From positions 1,905,501 through 1,969,500 of the forward strand of contig CAMQGK010000056.1 in assembly GCA_947000775.1 (NCBI GenBank): a stretch of DNA of 64,000 nucleotides, read 5' to 3'. Both the position numbers and the translations under genes were made by a program. Under the pieces are notes generated by a model that made no database searches, had not been told where the DNA came from, and saw only the letters and a program-made list of their open reading frames with translations. Numbering within the stretch: position 1 is the first letter of the stretch; every line of letters starts with the position of its first letter. Origin of the DNA: Pterois miles. Taxonomy: Eukaryota > Chordata > Actinopteri > Perciformes > Scorpaenidae. Below are positions 29,301 to 44,600 of this stretch, piece by piece.

Positions 29301-32300
29301 GCCGCATTGAATTCTGGGTAACCTCCGCCACTTGCAGAGTTGTGGTAGGTCTTGAGGGAGACGGGGCACCAGCTGTATATATGGATACAGAGAAGCAGCA
29401 TTGACATTCAAATTTCATCAAATATTTGTTGAAATTTTGTATATGGTGCGATATTAAACTATTGCGCACAAGTAAGAAGTATTCCCAAACTCACATCAAG
29501 TTCAAAGCCTTCCCAATGACTTCCAAGGTTTTACTTATTGACTAAATATTGGCATGTTTTAAGGTAACACTTGACTTTATACAAGACATTACAGTGTTCC
29601 AAACCTATTTTCCTTGAAGCCCCCCAATTTGTCTCTAAGAAAAGCTGAGCCCCCCGACATCATCCCCTTAAAAAAAATTACAAATCCTCAAACAAAATCC
29701 TCAGTTTGAATAAAGTAATTCAGTGTATTAAAAGAGTCGTTTTTATTAAATCAATTTTATTTAATAAACAGAACTCATCAGTTTCGTTAACATACATTAA
29801 GTGATGACACCTTGACGGATTTGCCAAGTGAATGCAGATACATAACATGATCTCTTTTTTTGTAACGATTTAATCAGTCTACTATGTTGTTAGAGCCAAA
29901 ATAGATTTCTTTGTCATTGTGGTGAAATAAATGTAATTTATGGTGTTGTTAGATTGCTACTAGACTTTCCTTTTAATACAAGTGAGGCCATTTATGTGCG
30001 TCAAGCAGGACACCAAATAGGTTTTTTGACTACAGTGAAAATAATGTTTTTGAAAGGCTAAATGCAAATACGGTTCAACAAATACAGTTTGCAGCAGAAT
30101 AATTTGTTAGATGTTGCTAATATGTAGCAAAAAAATGTCTTTTAAAATAGTTTCATATACAGACTTTTGTATAAATTATCCAGCGAGTTATTATGATTAT
30201 AGTTATACATGAGTAAACCTGTCTGCTGCCAGTCAGCAGGATGTTATATTTCATTATATTTAGTAATTACTATATTCAGCGTTTATGAACTATGTTTGAC
30301 TTTTTTAAAAAAAAAGTCTACTACTGTTAAATCCATCCATTCTTTTAATAATACTTTTAAAGCCTTATATGCACTGTTTATTTTCTTCAGTACTACACAG
30401 TTTCGAGGGTTATTAAAACTTGCTGGAACCTTGAAGTAAAGTTTGAACATAGGAAGACAGGACTCACGTGTGGTGACTCTGACAGACACCGGGGTTCCTT
30501 CTCTGTTCTGAACTAAAGCCATGACCCGCACCTCGTACTGGACTCCGGGGTCCAACCGGTCTAAATCCACCGCTGTCACATCTCCCCCTACCAGCTGACT
30601 TTTCTCCTCACCACCTACAGCAGCACATAGTCACAACAGTGAGTGGTGTAACACAGTCTAGCTTCTATAAATCATCTATCACAGAAGAAAGCCATTTAAT
30701 TGTCATTAAGCGCTTTAAGGGATAGTCGATATGTTTTAAAGCAGGGTTGTATGACGTACTTAAACATAGTCAGGGTACTACCCCCCAAATCAATATCCCT
30801 GTAAGTGTACGCTATATTTAGAATATTTTCACTGCTTTACCTTGCTGTCAGACAGCCCTTTCCAACGAGGGAACTGAAGCCCTTATATCCATCTATGCTC
30901 TCTTCAAAGTCACCAGACTCCATTAACAAAAAGAGCATGAAAATTTCTGGTCTACCACTGCCTCAGTTGGTTAGTTTATTTGTGTTATTGTGTAATTTTG
31001 GTGAATCCAAACTATTCCTTTAAAACACCAAAGTCACAATAACACAGACCAACAGATCGAGGCAACTCCCGCATTCTGCAAGGTAAAATTACTGTTTTTG
31101 TCAAAGGAGTCTGGTATACACCGATTTTGATTGTTTTTTTTAGGTGAGCCCTTCTTTTAGGTGGCTAAAATACTTTTTGCTGCTGGACCCATCCATAGCA
31201 CTAGATTTTATGGGGGCATATTGACTGTCATCTACTGTAGGTATATGTAGTAGATACATGACTATGGATAAATCCCTCATATAACCCTACTTCAAAAACA
31301 TACACCTTTAAGGGCAAATTTATGCTTTAAAAAAAACTTTGGTTATTACACTAAAATGAGAAGATTTTATCACAAAATTGAAATGGACCAGCAACAGATA
31401 TACCGTCTGTCCTCCTCCAAGACACACGATAAGCCGTTGCTCCCTGTACACCAACCCAAGTGACTCGGACAACCTCTCCACGGGCCTCCTGGATTTGCAG
31501 TGAGGTCACAGTCCCGACCACAGACTGATCTGTCTCTGAATTTCGGGACAGGAAACAATCAGTTATTCTCCTAGCCAGGTTTCTGCCTATAGACACTCTG
31601 AACAAGAGCAATAATGTGTATTTGACAGATGCGGTACCTGTTCTGATATTAAGGGTGGAAGGACTTCCCTCTCGAGAGCCAGTAAGTGTAGAAACTAATA
31701 CGCTGTATGCTGAATCTGACTGTAGTCCATCGATGGTGTAGGAAGAGACGTCTGCAGCCACGTTACGAGTTGTTTCAACACCTGCGCCAGAAAAACATAG
31801 CAGAGAGATGGAAATGTAAGTCTTCTTCCAGCTGCAGACACATGCTCATAATCAAAATCTAAACTAAGCTTTTACACTTCTTTATATGTTATTATTATTT
31901 GGATGTATCTGGTCTGTAAAATACTAATACTAGTATAATGTAGTATATAATACTAGTATTAATGCTAGTCATTGCTTACCATCATCACGGCGCCAAGTGA
32001 TCTTATAGCCAGTTGCCCTATTGGAACGTGACCATGCAATGCGTATTCTCTGAGATGTGACGTCAACGATGCGAAGGCCAGACACTGATCCACCATGGGG
32101 ATTAGTGCGACTGGTCAATGTGACCACCTCCCCAACGCGCTGATCAACCATAGTTGCAACGCCGATTACCAGCGCCTCGTCTGGTTGCAGGCCATCTATG
32201 GTGAAGGCGGTGACCTCCGCCCCCAGAATACGGGACTGCTCTGCATCTGCAAGGTAGAACAAAATAAAATAAAATAAAATCACGCAGATATAAAACTGAA

Positions 32301-35300
32301 TGTTAAGTAAAGATATAAAACAAAATCAGCTTCAAAGTCTGCTGCTACCATTTTTTAAGGATCATGAAATAAAAATAAAAATACAACTTCCAAATACATT
32401 ACAACATATAACACTTACTGTTGCCTTGTCTCCATGTAACCCTGTAACCCGTTGCCCCAGGAGCACCCGTCCAGGCAATTCGAATTCTCCGACTGTTTGC
32501 ATTTGTCACCCTGAGGTTAGTCACTCTGGCAGCAACTTGCTCTGAAATAAAGGTCATACAGGGCCTCATGTGGCAAAATCTAACATATAAATATTCAAGA
32601 AAGCAAGCCTGAGTATTTCACTTCTAGGGAAACGCAGCCAGCAGGTAGATAAATAAAAGATTGCACATCAAAAATACCAACCAAGACTGTGGGCTTTACA
32701 AAGATATTCACAAATATGTACACAACACATGTTGGGTTATTGTTCCTTCATTCTAATCACAGCATCTGTGAACAGTATTTAAAAAGATCCAGTGGTGTTG
32801 ATACTGCAAGATAAATGAGAGACTTTGATCACAACAGCTATTGTGAATGTACAGCAAAGTTATTGACTAATATCAAAATAAATAACAACAAATTAAACAT
32901 AATAGTAGAGGATGAATTATATTAAAAAGGGGGAACTTTAGTCATCTGCTGTCCAGGACTGGCCAATTTTATCTTCAATTTTATTTTATATTATCCACGG
33001 TAATCATTATTCTTGCTGTTTTCACTATTTAATCACCTTACATTTGCATTTACCTACATTAATACATACTATGTTATAGTGTCAGCTCTCTGTTGGCTAG
33101 ACAGACTTTTTTTATTCTTTTATTTGTGCAACTAATAAAACAAAAGAGAAGAGACAGTAACAGAAAAGGTGGGTTGATAAAAAACCTTGACAGCTGGTAA
33201 AAGGGACCCACCTAATATTGAAATTAAAGACAGCTATATATGCTTGTCACCAGTTTACAAATGGACATATGTACTTTTAAAACACCTAAAAGAAACAAAA
33301 TAACAAAATGCCAAACAAGAAATACTATAGATACAAAGACCACAAAGAAAATAAAACACTTCACTGCTGTTTTTTGTTTTTATTTTATTGTTATGTTTTT
33401 ATTCTTTATTCCTGTGTTGTATAAGCTATTGGATCCTTACGTTTCCCTTGGGATAAATAAAATATCTCTCATTTACAGGAAGAGGAAAACAGGATGCAGT
33501 ACACGGCAGCTCAGTGTCACTGCTCAACCCACCTGGCTTGATGTAGACAGTAACCGGGTCTCCTTCATTTTCTCCCACCAGCGCTGTGACGCTGACACCA
33601 TAAGACACTCCCACTGTCAGATCTCTGAGGTCAAGGGTCGTCTGGTTTCCAGGTATAAGCCGGATTTCCTCTGATCCCCCTGACATGACATGAAACAGAG
33701 ACATTATTTTCACAAGTATGTCTTCTCTAAAAATCAAAATAAATGAATAAAAATCAGTTAGTGTACCCTCTGTGTGCAGGATAATGATGCGGTACTGTGT
33801 TGCCCCGGCTACACCCGTCCAGCCGAGTCTGACAGTACTGCCCAGAGACTCCACAACTCTCAGGTTGGACACTCTCCCCACTGGCTGCTCCTCTGCAACG
33901 CCACAGCATCAGGACACAATGGATACAAGCACAACAACTTTTAAACTTATCTACAGAAAAACATATTAATTTTGAATTCAACCCCCGCACATTTATGCAC
34001 CATAAATCAACCCTAAATGAATTCAGAGTTTTGTGCCGCCAGGCTGAGCTACTGACCTCTGGATGTGGTAGAGACAGGTGTGGCCTCCTCGCGACCTTCG
34101 AACAGGGTGTACAGGGTGATGATGTATTCCGTGTTGGGCTGAAGGCCTGTTATCTCATAGCTGGTGGTGGTTCTAGGAAAGGTCAGGCTCTGGACACGAC
34201 CTCCTGGAGACACCATGGTCCATAATGGTCAGTGGATTTATGTTCAATATAGAGTACCTACAGTATCAGTATATACTTCCTACTACCTGCAACTGCTGGC
34301 ATTAAATACATTATTTGGCTATATTTCAGTCAGATCATGGATTAATATAACAATGAATATGTGATACAGTACACATAGCATTACTGTTACTACATACCCA
34401 AATACTTACTTGTGATCATAATAATATGTCCATGTTGCACAGCTTTCTTTAAAACTACAGACTGTCTCATGTAATATACTAAAAGACTACAAAAGGGACA
34501 AGTGCTAGTTTGAGTGTGCGTGTGACATGCACATCCGACCTTCTCCCTCCTTCCACTCCAGGCGGTACCCTTGAGATGACTGAATGATTCTCCAGGTGAG
34601 GCGAATAGAGGAGGGGCCGGTGGTCGCTGCTCTGAGCACCTGCTGCTCCTGACGCTCTGAGGGAAAGACATGATATATGTGATTACATAACATGTCATAA
34701 GTAAAACTCTAGTCCCATCAATGAAATATGTTAAGGGATAGATTGATATTTTGTCTGTCTTGACAGCAATACTGAAACACCAAGAGATCCCTTCACTTCC
34801 TAATGTGGTGGGCGACAAAATCCACTCTGGGGGTCTCTGTTCTGTGCAAAAACACAGTCTGAAGTTTAGCTGAAGCTAATTTGAAGCTTCAGCGGGCTAA
34901 ATTTGCCAAATCAAGTGGGAACTGTAAGGATTGGCCAAGTGGTGGAAAGAAAACACACAGAGGCCAGATATATCTGTGTGTTTCATTTGAATTTCATGTA
35001 ACACCAACAAGCAGGCTGGTGTTGGGTGAGTTTATCAAAACAAAACTTTATACAAAAAAAACAACCAAACTTTTCAACTTTTCAATAGAACATGATGTAA
35101 TCCATAAGTCAACAACAAAAAGACCCACAGCTGTTGGGCAGCTAGCAGTTTCCCACAGGTCTGCACCTGAACTGAACTAACTGCAACAATCGACTCCAAT
35201 CAACCTAGTTTGCAACAACGAAGTTCAATTTTTTGGTATAAAAACCCCTCCTTGTTCTTCCAAAGGCGGTGTTACCTTGCTGAGCCGTAGCGGAGGGATA

Positions 35301-38300
35301 GCAACACAAAGTGAGAACTTGGTATTAAAAGGCTCATAACTTTGACACCCACTCGATTTGACTAAGTCAGACATTACAATACATTTTTGCACAGAACACA
35401 CATTCATTTCACTTGAAAAAGGCATCTCTTTGTGTCCGGTATGGACAGGAGGAATGACTGCGACGACTTAACTGAATAACCTGTAACGTACATACAGCAC
35501 AGTACGGTCAAGTGGATTGTACTAAGATGGAATTGAGAAAACATGAAACTATCCATTGAAAATATAACAGCATTGCTGTTGCAACCTACAGTATGTGGCT
35601 GAGTATGTACTCTCAAACCAAACTGAAAAACAGTGCATGTATATAATTTATTTATATATTATTATATTATTAATATTATTATTATTATTATTAATATTAT
35701 CATTATTTATTTATTTGATTTATTTATAGAAAGACGTTGATTCACTGTAAAGAACTTAAGTAATGTTGACCACACATGCCACAGTAGCAGTTACTTGAAA
35801 ATTTAGATTTCATTTGATGCTTACAAAATGCTACTGCACACTAATGCCCAGAAGTGGAAAGTCAATGTAACCATGCTGATTCAGGAAATTATTTGATTTG
35901 TGGTAGTCATTTTAGATAACATTCAGGTCACGAGTCATTAGTGGTAAAGTCCGATATAAGTTGCAAGTTTTTTTTTTTTGTTGTTTTTTTTTTTGATATT
36001 GTCAAGTCGAGTCTAAAGTCATCAGATTTGTCACTTGAGTCTAACTTGTGTCCAAGTCATGTGACTCAATTCCACACCTCTGCTACTGTACTGAAATTTC
36101 TGCTAAAGGGACAAATAACATCCTCATATATCTTTGTTCTGCTTGTAAAGATGTCACACCCTGACACATCCAACTTAGTATGGTATCGTGTGTTATGCTG
36201 AAGGCAGACAATTACAAGATTGATGGGAAAATAAATGTGCAACTATCACTCTCACTTGCCATTATGCAAAGTGTTGTAGAGATTCTATGACATGTATAGA
36301 GAAGCATCATGGGAGATGGGGTTTAAGCACCTGAACTTTCAGTTTGACATAACGGAGTATCTCACTGGCCCCCAGAGCAAAACAGCAGAGAACAACTCAA
36401 CCAAGTAAGTGATCATGAATATACATGCCACTTTGAAACCCTTCCAAACCCACAATTCATTTGTACAACAGCCAGATGCAGTACTATAACATATTCACAT
36501 ACACAGCCTGCACATTTTCATGCCAGAACGTTGGTTCTCATTGGGGTTCAGGAATCTCTTGCAAAATCATACAAAAGCTATGGTTTTGAGGAGGTGCCCA
36601 TATTCTGTCACTGACGGCAAAATAAATTAATTACTGAGTTTTGATTTCACCCCTTCAGGCTGCAGTTATAGTGGACTTGGTTCAAAGAAATGCTCATTGT
36701 GGCAAATACCAAACGAGATTCATTACTGCCTTGCGGGTGTCTGTCTCTGCCAATGAGTGAAGTTGAAGTTTACATCCAAATGTCTGTCCAGACTCATAAT
36801 ATACAGTACGTAGTGAAGACTTTGACAGAATTTAATAAAAAAGGTGTTATGTGTTTTTTTTTGTTTTTTTTAAATGGAAGCTATCACTATACTGACATGT
36901 ATGATTTCAGTGCTTAATGTGGTGGACTACCAGATGAACAAAGGACACCTGTCGTGGTTGTTTTCCAGGGAGAGGAAGTGAAAGGGGTGGACTCATACAC
37001 ACACCTCGGGGTCCAAACAGCAAAAAAAAGTGAACTGCGGTCACAACAAAGAAGCTCTCTTCAGGAAGGGACAGACTGTTCTTCCTGACTCAGATCCTTC
37101 AGTGTGTGCAACAGATCTATCAGTCTATAGTAGACAGTGCTGTCCTTCAGCCGTCTCAACAAGCTGTTAAGGAAGGCCAGCTAGGTTATCTGGTTGGATC
37201 TGGACAGTGTGAAGGCAGGCAAGAAATCAGAGCCATCTTGGATAACCCCGCTCACCCGCAACCACAAGCTGTGGCGGATTGGGAGCTCGCTGCAGAGAGA
37301 AGGATGAAGGACGAGAACAAAGCCTGGGAGTTGTTCCTCATCTGAGTTGAGGGTCTAAGGATGAAGGATGTTTTCTGTACAGACTGTGAAGTCCTTTGAG
37401 GAAAAATGTTAGATTTAACTTTAACTTCAAACTGATTTGAGCTTTGTTTGTCACCAATTCAGTATCTGACCAAATGTGAAATATAGTCACAATCTACCCT
37501 TCTGTTTCTTGAGTTACGGTGTTGTATAATGAAAAGTGAAAGAAAAGTGTTTTTTTCAGACCATTATGATGTTAAAGCGAAGTTGGCCTTTGATATAGTT
37601 GACATTTAGGATATAAATTGTCCTTACCTCAGCTTGTTAGATATTTTTTGTGTGAAACTGAGTCATAATTAGCACATGAATTCTTGAGTAATGGTCAAAA
37701 ACATGTTTTGTGCGGTCACAGTACCCTTGACCTTTGACCGGCAAACTCTAATCAGTTCATCCTTGAGTCCAAGTGGACACTTGGACACGTGTCATGTTCA
37801 CAAGAAAGGGATGAACAGACGGACGGACAGACAACCCAAAAACATACTGTAATGATAAGTGGGGAAGTGTTAGTCTGGTCTTGGTCTTCAGACCTGTGGC
37901 TGAGCAACAGACGCCCACTGATGTCTCTTTTAGGCCTGAGAGTCAGACTACACACTAACTAATTCAACATTTTGTTCCAAAACACATACTTGACTGAATG
38001 CCACACAAAGCTGTTTAAGCGGTTGGAGATGTGGAAGAAGATAGGCAAAACCAAAAATCCATTTTAAAAAAGGAACTTAAACTTTTAACTGTCACGCAGT
38101 CTTTGATATATTGTCAAGAACTAAATATTAGGCATCCTACAAGTAAGAAAATATATTGCTGTACACATTAATTGTATATTTGCAAAAAAAAAACCTGAAG
38201 GCTTCATTCAGTGTGGTCCTCCATAAAAAATGTCAACATTTTTTTCCTAATAAGAAGGAACAGACAATTCATCACAAACCAGACATCACAAATATTTTAG

Positions 38301-38535
38301 TCCATTGGTTTACACAGGAACAAACAAGAGGGAAACAGGCTGAGCTAAAGGGCACTGTGGTGTACAGTATGTAGAGAACTGTATATATCTCACTTCTTTG
38401 ATAGCAGACCTAGGCCATGCAGAGGTCCTCTATTTCTGCCAGCTGTCTGTTCAGTGGCCCAGCGGTGACTCAGCCTTCATTCAAATAACACTGGTCCGAC
38501 TGAAGTGACACCATATGGGTCTTACTCACAAGAGA

Positions 38536-38602
<67 letters not shown>

Positions 38603-41600
38603 ATGAGTGTGTAGGTGTGCTCAAAATGTTCCTTAAACAGAACTAAACAGTAACATGTGAAGGTTTTCAGAAGAGAGACGTCAGCAGAGAAGACCGTTGG
38701 CCATCTCCTCCATCTTTGCTTCCTGTCCCTGTACTTAGCAGGATACAACAGAAGGCAAGCACTTATTCAATAAGCATTATTTTACTTTAAGAACCACAAA
38801 CACAAAAAATAGAAAATAATTCAGTGTACTGTGGCAACTGGCTGTTTTGGTGTGTGTGTGTAACTGAGTTTTAAGAAGAAAAAGGGAACAACAAATCCAC
38901 AGAGAGCAGAGACAGATGTTTGGCGTTGTGATGAACTATTAAAATCCCATCTACCTATCTTGAACCTGGCTGTTGCTACAGGGCCCTCCGTGTTGCCCTC
39001 ATACAGCGGGATGATGGTGACGATGTACTCGGTGTCAGGCTGCAGTCTGGACAAAGTGTGACCGTCACTACCACCAGCAACCTCCACTGTCTCCACATTT
39101 CGACCTTTGTGAAGAGAAAAACAAAAATATAATATGTATGCAAATTTGTAAACAAAAAAAAAAAAAAAATGAAGTGGCAGAAATGCAAGCTGTTTGACGT
39201 CTGCTTTGTCCTGACCTGTAAATGGTCCCCAGACTAGACGGTAGGCCCGTGCACCACTGACGCCTCTCCACCGCACGCGAACACTGCCCTCTGACTCCGT
39301 CTCCACTGATAGCTGCTGCACTGCCTCAAGGCGCACTGACACATGCAAAAACATGAACACACGGACACTTTGCTAATTATACTGAAACCCATTCCAAGCA
39401 CAAGGAGACAGTATCATTATATATGTGCTGTATTACATAAGTGATAATGCCCCATGAGGTGTACATTATGTAAGGCATAATGTACAGCAACCCGGTCATT
39501 GTTATGTTAAAAACCCAGACGCATCGCCATCAAGAGGTTTATTTTGTAACAATGACCCACTTGCTGTACATTATCCCACTTATTACAGGGCTACTTATAA
39601 GAAATCAATAATTTAACACAAAAAATGGTCCTCCCAAGTCCAACATCAGAACTGTGTCCATAGCAACGGTCTGTTATGCATAGCAGCTGTCTGCTATAAA
39701 GAAATAACAGACCGTAGAATGCTGCAGTTAAGTAATCAGAATAGAGTATTCAACAAAGCCATGTACTAACAGGAATTAATAGACAACGTGCAAGTCGGAC
39801 GGTTGCCTCCGCAAAGCCCATTAATTTCTGATTATACACACCTCAAAGGGCATTATCCTGCTTACACCATATCACATTCCAAAGAAAAGACCAATAACTT
39901 TTCACTCATTTTGCAAACAAAATTTAAAAAAAAAAAAAAAAAAAAAATCATTACCAACCCAAAAGGTTCTTATGGAGATGCGGTTCACTGCTCCAGTAAA
40001 CAGGATGGACCTAAACCGCTCAGCTCATAAAACCCTTTGGCTCAGCTATGAGAAAGACAGCTAATGTTCTGCTGGCAAGATTCAGCATCAATAATATTGC
40101 TACGGTTGAAAAACAGTAAATTTAATATGTTAAGAACAAGACTACCTAGCTGTCCAGCCATGTCATTGTCCTTGAATCAATATCAAAAGTTTCATCAATT
40201 GTCAATTTAAAAGATAAATTAGCATGTCAGGATAAGTGGCACCTTTTTGTAAAATTGTTTAAGTATAAGACTGTTTAAGTACATAATTAGAAAGACGCCA
40301 CACCCAAAAGTCGTGTAAGTGACGTCTGTCTCGCTGAAGCTACAATGACTGTGTTTCATACTGGGATGTTCTCACACCAGCAAGAGCTCTAACTAAATGA
40401 TACCTGCGACAAACTGTGACTTTCTTGACTTGCAAAATTATCTTTTAAAATGACAAACATCATATGTGTGATTCATGATGCAATTAAAACGGGATCAAAA
40501 AAATATCTGTCTCGCATCATTGACTACCGTTCATATTTTTTTCAGAAAAAAGGTCCCATGAGGTCCACCGGAAGGGGCAGGACTTCGCCTCTCTATGAGT
40601 TCGGAGGAACAATGTGAAATTACTTCTTGCAGCTTGTGTGTTACAGTCACTCCCATGTGGTGTTCTGATGAATATTGTTGTAGCCAGAACATTAATAACA
40701 GTGAACAGATTTCACTGGAATTACTTAGTATCTGCAGTCAATCAGAATCGAGTATTCATCCAGACAAGACTATAGTACAAATGCATATACTGCACTGTTA
40801 ACAGTATCAAAGACATTAATAATGGGCCACGGGGTGGACTTACACGTGCGGGCGTTGAGGATGGATGGCGATGCAGAGTTTCGGGGGAACAGGGGGTAGA
40901 GGCTGATGACGTACTCTGTGTCGGGCTGAAGTGACTCCAAGGTGACAGATGTGGAGTCTGCAGACAGGGACTGCTCCAACAGCTGAGCTGCTGGCTGACC
41001 TGCTCTTCCAGTCACAAAACAGACAGGGCAAGTAGCCATGGAGGGCATGCAGAAAACCAGTTAATCCACTGATAGCAATCACAAATCATACTGTACACTA
41101 TGTCATCAGACAAATTAGCTGACAACAAGTTAAAAAAAAATGTGAGCTGTTTCCTCACTTCATTCTCACCTCAGAGCACCAAGTATGGCAGCCAGCCAAC
41201 TCTAGAGAAATGTTGTTGAGAGGAAGTGCACAATTTGTGTGTGTCTGTGGTGTGTTCGTGTCATGTATGTGCTTGGGTATCTGTCAGAATCAGTCTGTTT
41301 GCTTGAGTTATCAGTGCAAGTAGCGACAGACACAGGAACAGGTAGAAACATCACGCCTCTCATTGAAGAATACACACTGGCCTCATTTAAATATTCTCAC
41401 ACATGTGCCAGCCTAACTATTCAGAAGAGGAGCTCCATGTGAGACTGGCACTCCTGCCACATGTTCGGAGGGAGAAACTGTTTATCTCAGCCCTCAGGGG
41501 CCACTTTTCTCTCCTGAATCACAGCATAAGCACTCAGACATCTTGACACTGTTATGATCCATGCCACACCCTGTCTCTGGAAATGTAAGGGCAAAATTAC

Positions 41601-44600
41601 TGCCGATCCGTGACATAAGTGAAGGTTTTCACTGTCTATCTTAATTTCAAGTCTGATGATGGTAAAACATATTTGATATTTTAGGTAATGAGTGGGTTAT
41701 AAAAATCCTAACTGACAGCCAGTGCCTGAGGGAGGCAAGGTGTTAAAGAAGCTCATGTTCCCAATACTGCACCTTGACTGCTGTACATTCTCTACATGTT
41801 TCCAACTTGCCACCAAAGGTTAACTGTTATTGACTGCTGTAGCTTCTTTTCCTCCTTCATCTGTACTGTGATCATTCATTCTGTCCAGGTAAGTTTTTGT
41901 GACAAGATAATTCTGCCACTTCACAAGTACGTGGTGTCTGGTTTGTGTTTAGTTCAAAAGAGGATATGTTGGTAATTTACAGTAAGTGTTAGATGAGAGG
42001 CAGACAGAAAGAGAAAAACAGGTAGACAGGAAACAGAAGCAGAGAAACATGTGTGCCTGACCTCGTGGTCCATAGGTGAGTCTGTAGCCCTGCACAGGAG
42101 ATGAAGGCTGATCCCAGCCCACAGAGAGAGAGAAGAAGCTGGCCTGGATCAGGCGCAGACTGGTGACCCCTGGCAAAGACCCTGTATGAGGAGAAACAAA
42201 GACATTACGGGTGTATGACTGTGATAAGCTCAACATTAACGACTCCGTCTTATGTGAGACATAAGACACTGCAGACATGTGCATCCTTCACTTTTTTAAA
42301 CACATATTCTTACAATAGTTTCCCCACTAACGATTGCAATACTGGTCTTAAAGGTCTTTTATAAAAACAATTCAACATGAAAGTACATATAAAAATAAAT
42401 CAAAGCAAATTAAAATTATAATGGCACAGAATATAACTGACATAAATAACACAAGCATATTGAAACAAAATTAAACATGGGTTACATATAAGCTTACCTT
42501 ACACAGACATATATATACATATATTCAGTCCAATATATATTGGAAAAAATATACCAATATACATAGGTAAAAAAAATCAAACATAAAATTTCCTGTTTAT
42601 TTTATCTCACTATAAAGAAGTCACATATTATTTCAGGGTATCACATACTATCCAGTTCCTTTTTAAGTATCTGATCCTTCAATTATCAATCCCACTGTTC
42701 CCCCATTACCTCCATTAGTGGTGTCCATCTTTCTATAAAAATCCTTCTGTAATTTTAGCCTATATGTAATTTTTACATTGTATGAATACTTGTACATTGT
42801 ATGTATGAAGCAGAAGAAACACACAGAATAGGTGGAGTGAGCCTTTTAAATCCATCTAATTGCTTTCTCTGCTGCTATTAATAATATTTGTAAGAGGAAT
42901 ATCTGGTTTCACCCTGAAGATTACTATCAGAGGGTCCCTTATAAAGTCAACATATAATACTTTGTAGGAATTAGAATCAAAAGTTATCTAATAATGGCCA
43001 TTGCCAAAATGCATCCTTCACTTTTCACTCACTGGTTCGTTGCTTGGCAGAAACTGACTCCCCCACACTGTTGGGGTATTGGGCGATGACGGTCACCAGG
43101 TAGTCGGTTCCTGACCTCAGCTCTCGTGCGGTAAACGTCCTCTGACTGGCAGAGATCGTCTCCTGCAGAAAGAGACAGGGGTCATTTTAGTAAACAGTCA
43201 AGCCTGAGACAAGTTTTTGCAGAGTGAATGGCTGAAATAGATGGGGGAGCCATGACATTCTTCTATATTCATCATGTCTGCTAGGGACAGGGAATTTCAC
43301 TCTTTGCTCTGCCAAGTTTGAATCTCTACAGCATCTACAAGAAGATCCGCCCATTAGACATGTTTATACTCAGTCTGAAGGCACATGTTTCTTTCACAAT
43401 TTTCTACTTCAATCTAGGTCACCTCCATGTGTCAGAAATATTCTCGCAACACCTGAACTCACCTGACGCAGTTCTGCTGTGATTGGCTGACCCAGGCCAG
43501 AGAGTGGCACATACTGAACCACATAGCCACTCACAGGCCCCCCTGCTGCACTCCAGCGAAACCGGAGGGTATCAGATGTCTGACCTGTAAACTGAATGTT
43601 GGACGGACCAGAAAATGCCTCTGAAAGGAGAGGAGAGGGTGCAAGCAGGATGCGAGACAAATCAAATTAAATGCAGGTTTACAGTCTGACAATTAAGTCT
43701 GACATACTAGATACACATTTGTGATTGTGTGTACGTTAATATACTGATGTTATGTTTTATATAACCCACATACCATCACTAGCATAGACTCCTCCTGCTT
43801 TGGAGCACACTCGGGGGCTCACAAGAGGAAGAAGTGTGTTCAGCAGTTTGAAGTCCCCAACAAAGGAGGTGAAATCACTGCTGGGCTGGGAGGAGATCTG
43901 AGCCAATTCATCCACGTCTGCACTCTTTATACCTAACAAACCACAGACAGAAAATTGACAATGTCAAAAAGAAATCACAGTGACTCATAAGCAACTCTAA
44001 AAACTGTTCTGAGTAAGAGAGGAGAGACTGCAGTTGAGACACCTACCAACCGCGAAAACATGCACTCCTTGACTACGCAGCTTTTGTGCTGGTTCCTCCA
44101 CACTGTCCTGCGACTTCCCGTCTGTGATCAGGATAGTGATCTGAAAGTTAAGGAGGAGCCATTAGAAACACAAGAAATGCTACGTTAAATATACAGTTTT
44201 ATAATTATGACTGGCTGCTCCTCAGACCTTTGGGACATTCCGGCTGGACGCAGGGTTGAAGAAGTTATCTGCGACAAACTTGAGACCAGCACCAGTGCGC
44301 GTATTTCCACCCTTATAGTTCAGATTTTCTACAGCGTTGACCAGCTCAGTGCCAACCAGGTAGGTAGTAAATGTAAACTCAACTCTGTAGGGAGAGAAAT
44401 GTGCATTAAATACATAACTATGCACCTGTAGAGCCTTTGTCATAGAGTGCTGCAGGAATGACACATTTTTATAAGTCAAACAGGAAGTTAGCATCACACT
44501 GGTTCCCTCGACACTAAGCCAATGAGATTTTTTCATAGGGTTTTGGATTAATGCAGAAAATAAGATTTGTGAGGTTTATAATACTTACACATTTATTTAA

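Larger units (their letters stand above)
34657..38954. other. col7a1 intron 12, 4.3 kb
   Basis: Largest intron after intron 1. No FN3 coding seen. It holds a dispersed repeat with caagtcatgtgactcaattc near 36.05 kb, a LINE remnant at about 36.95-37.39 kb and a (TG)n tract at 38.54 kb. Confidence 0.55.
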
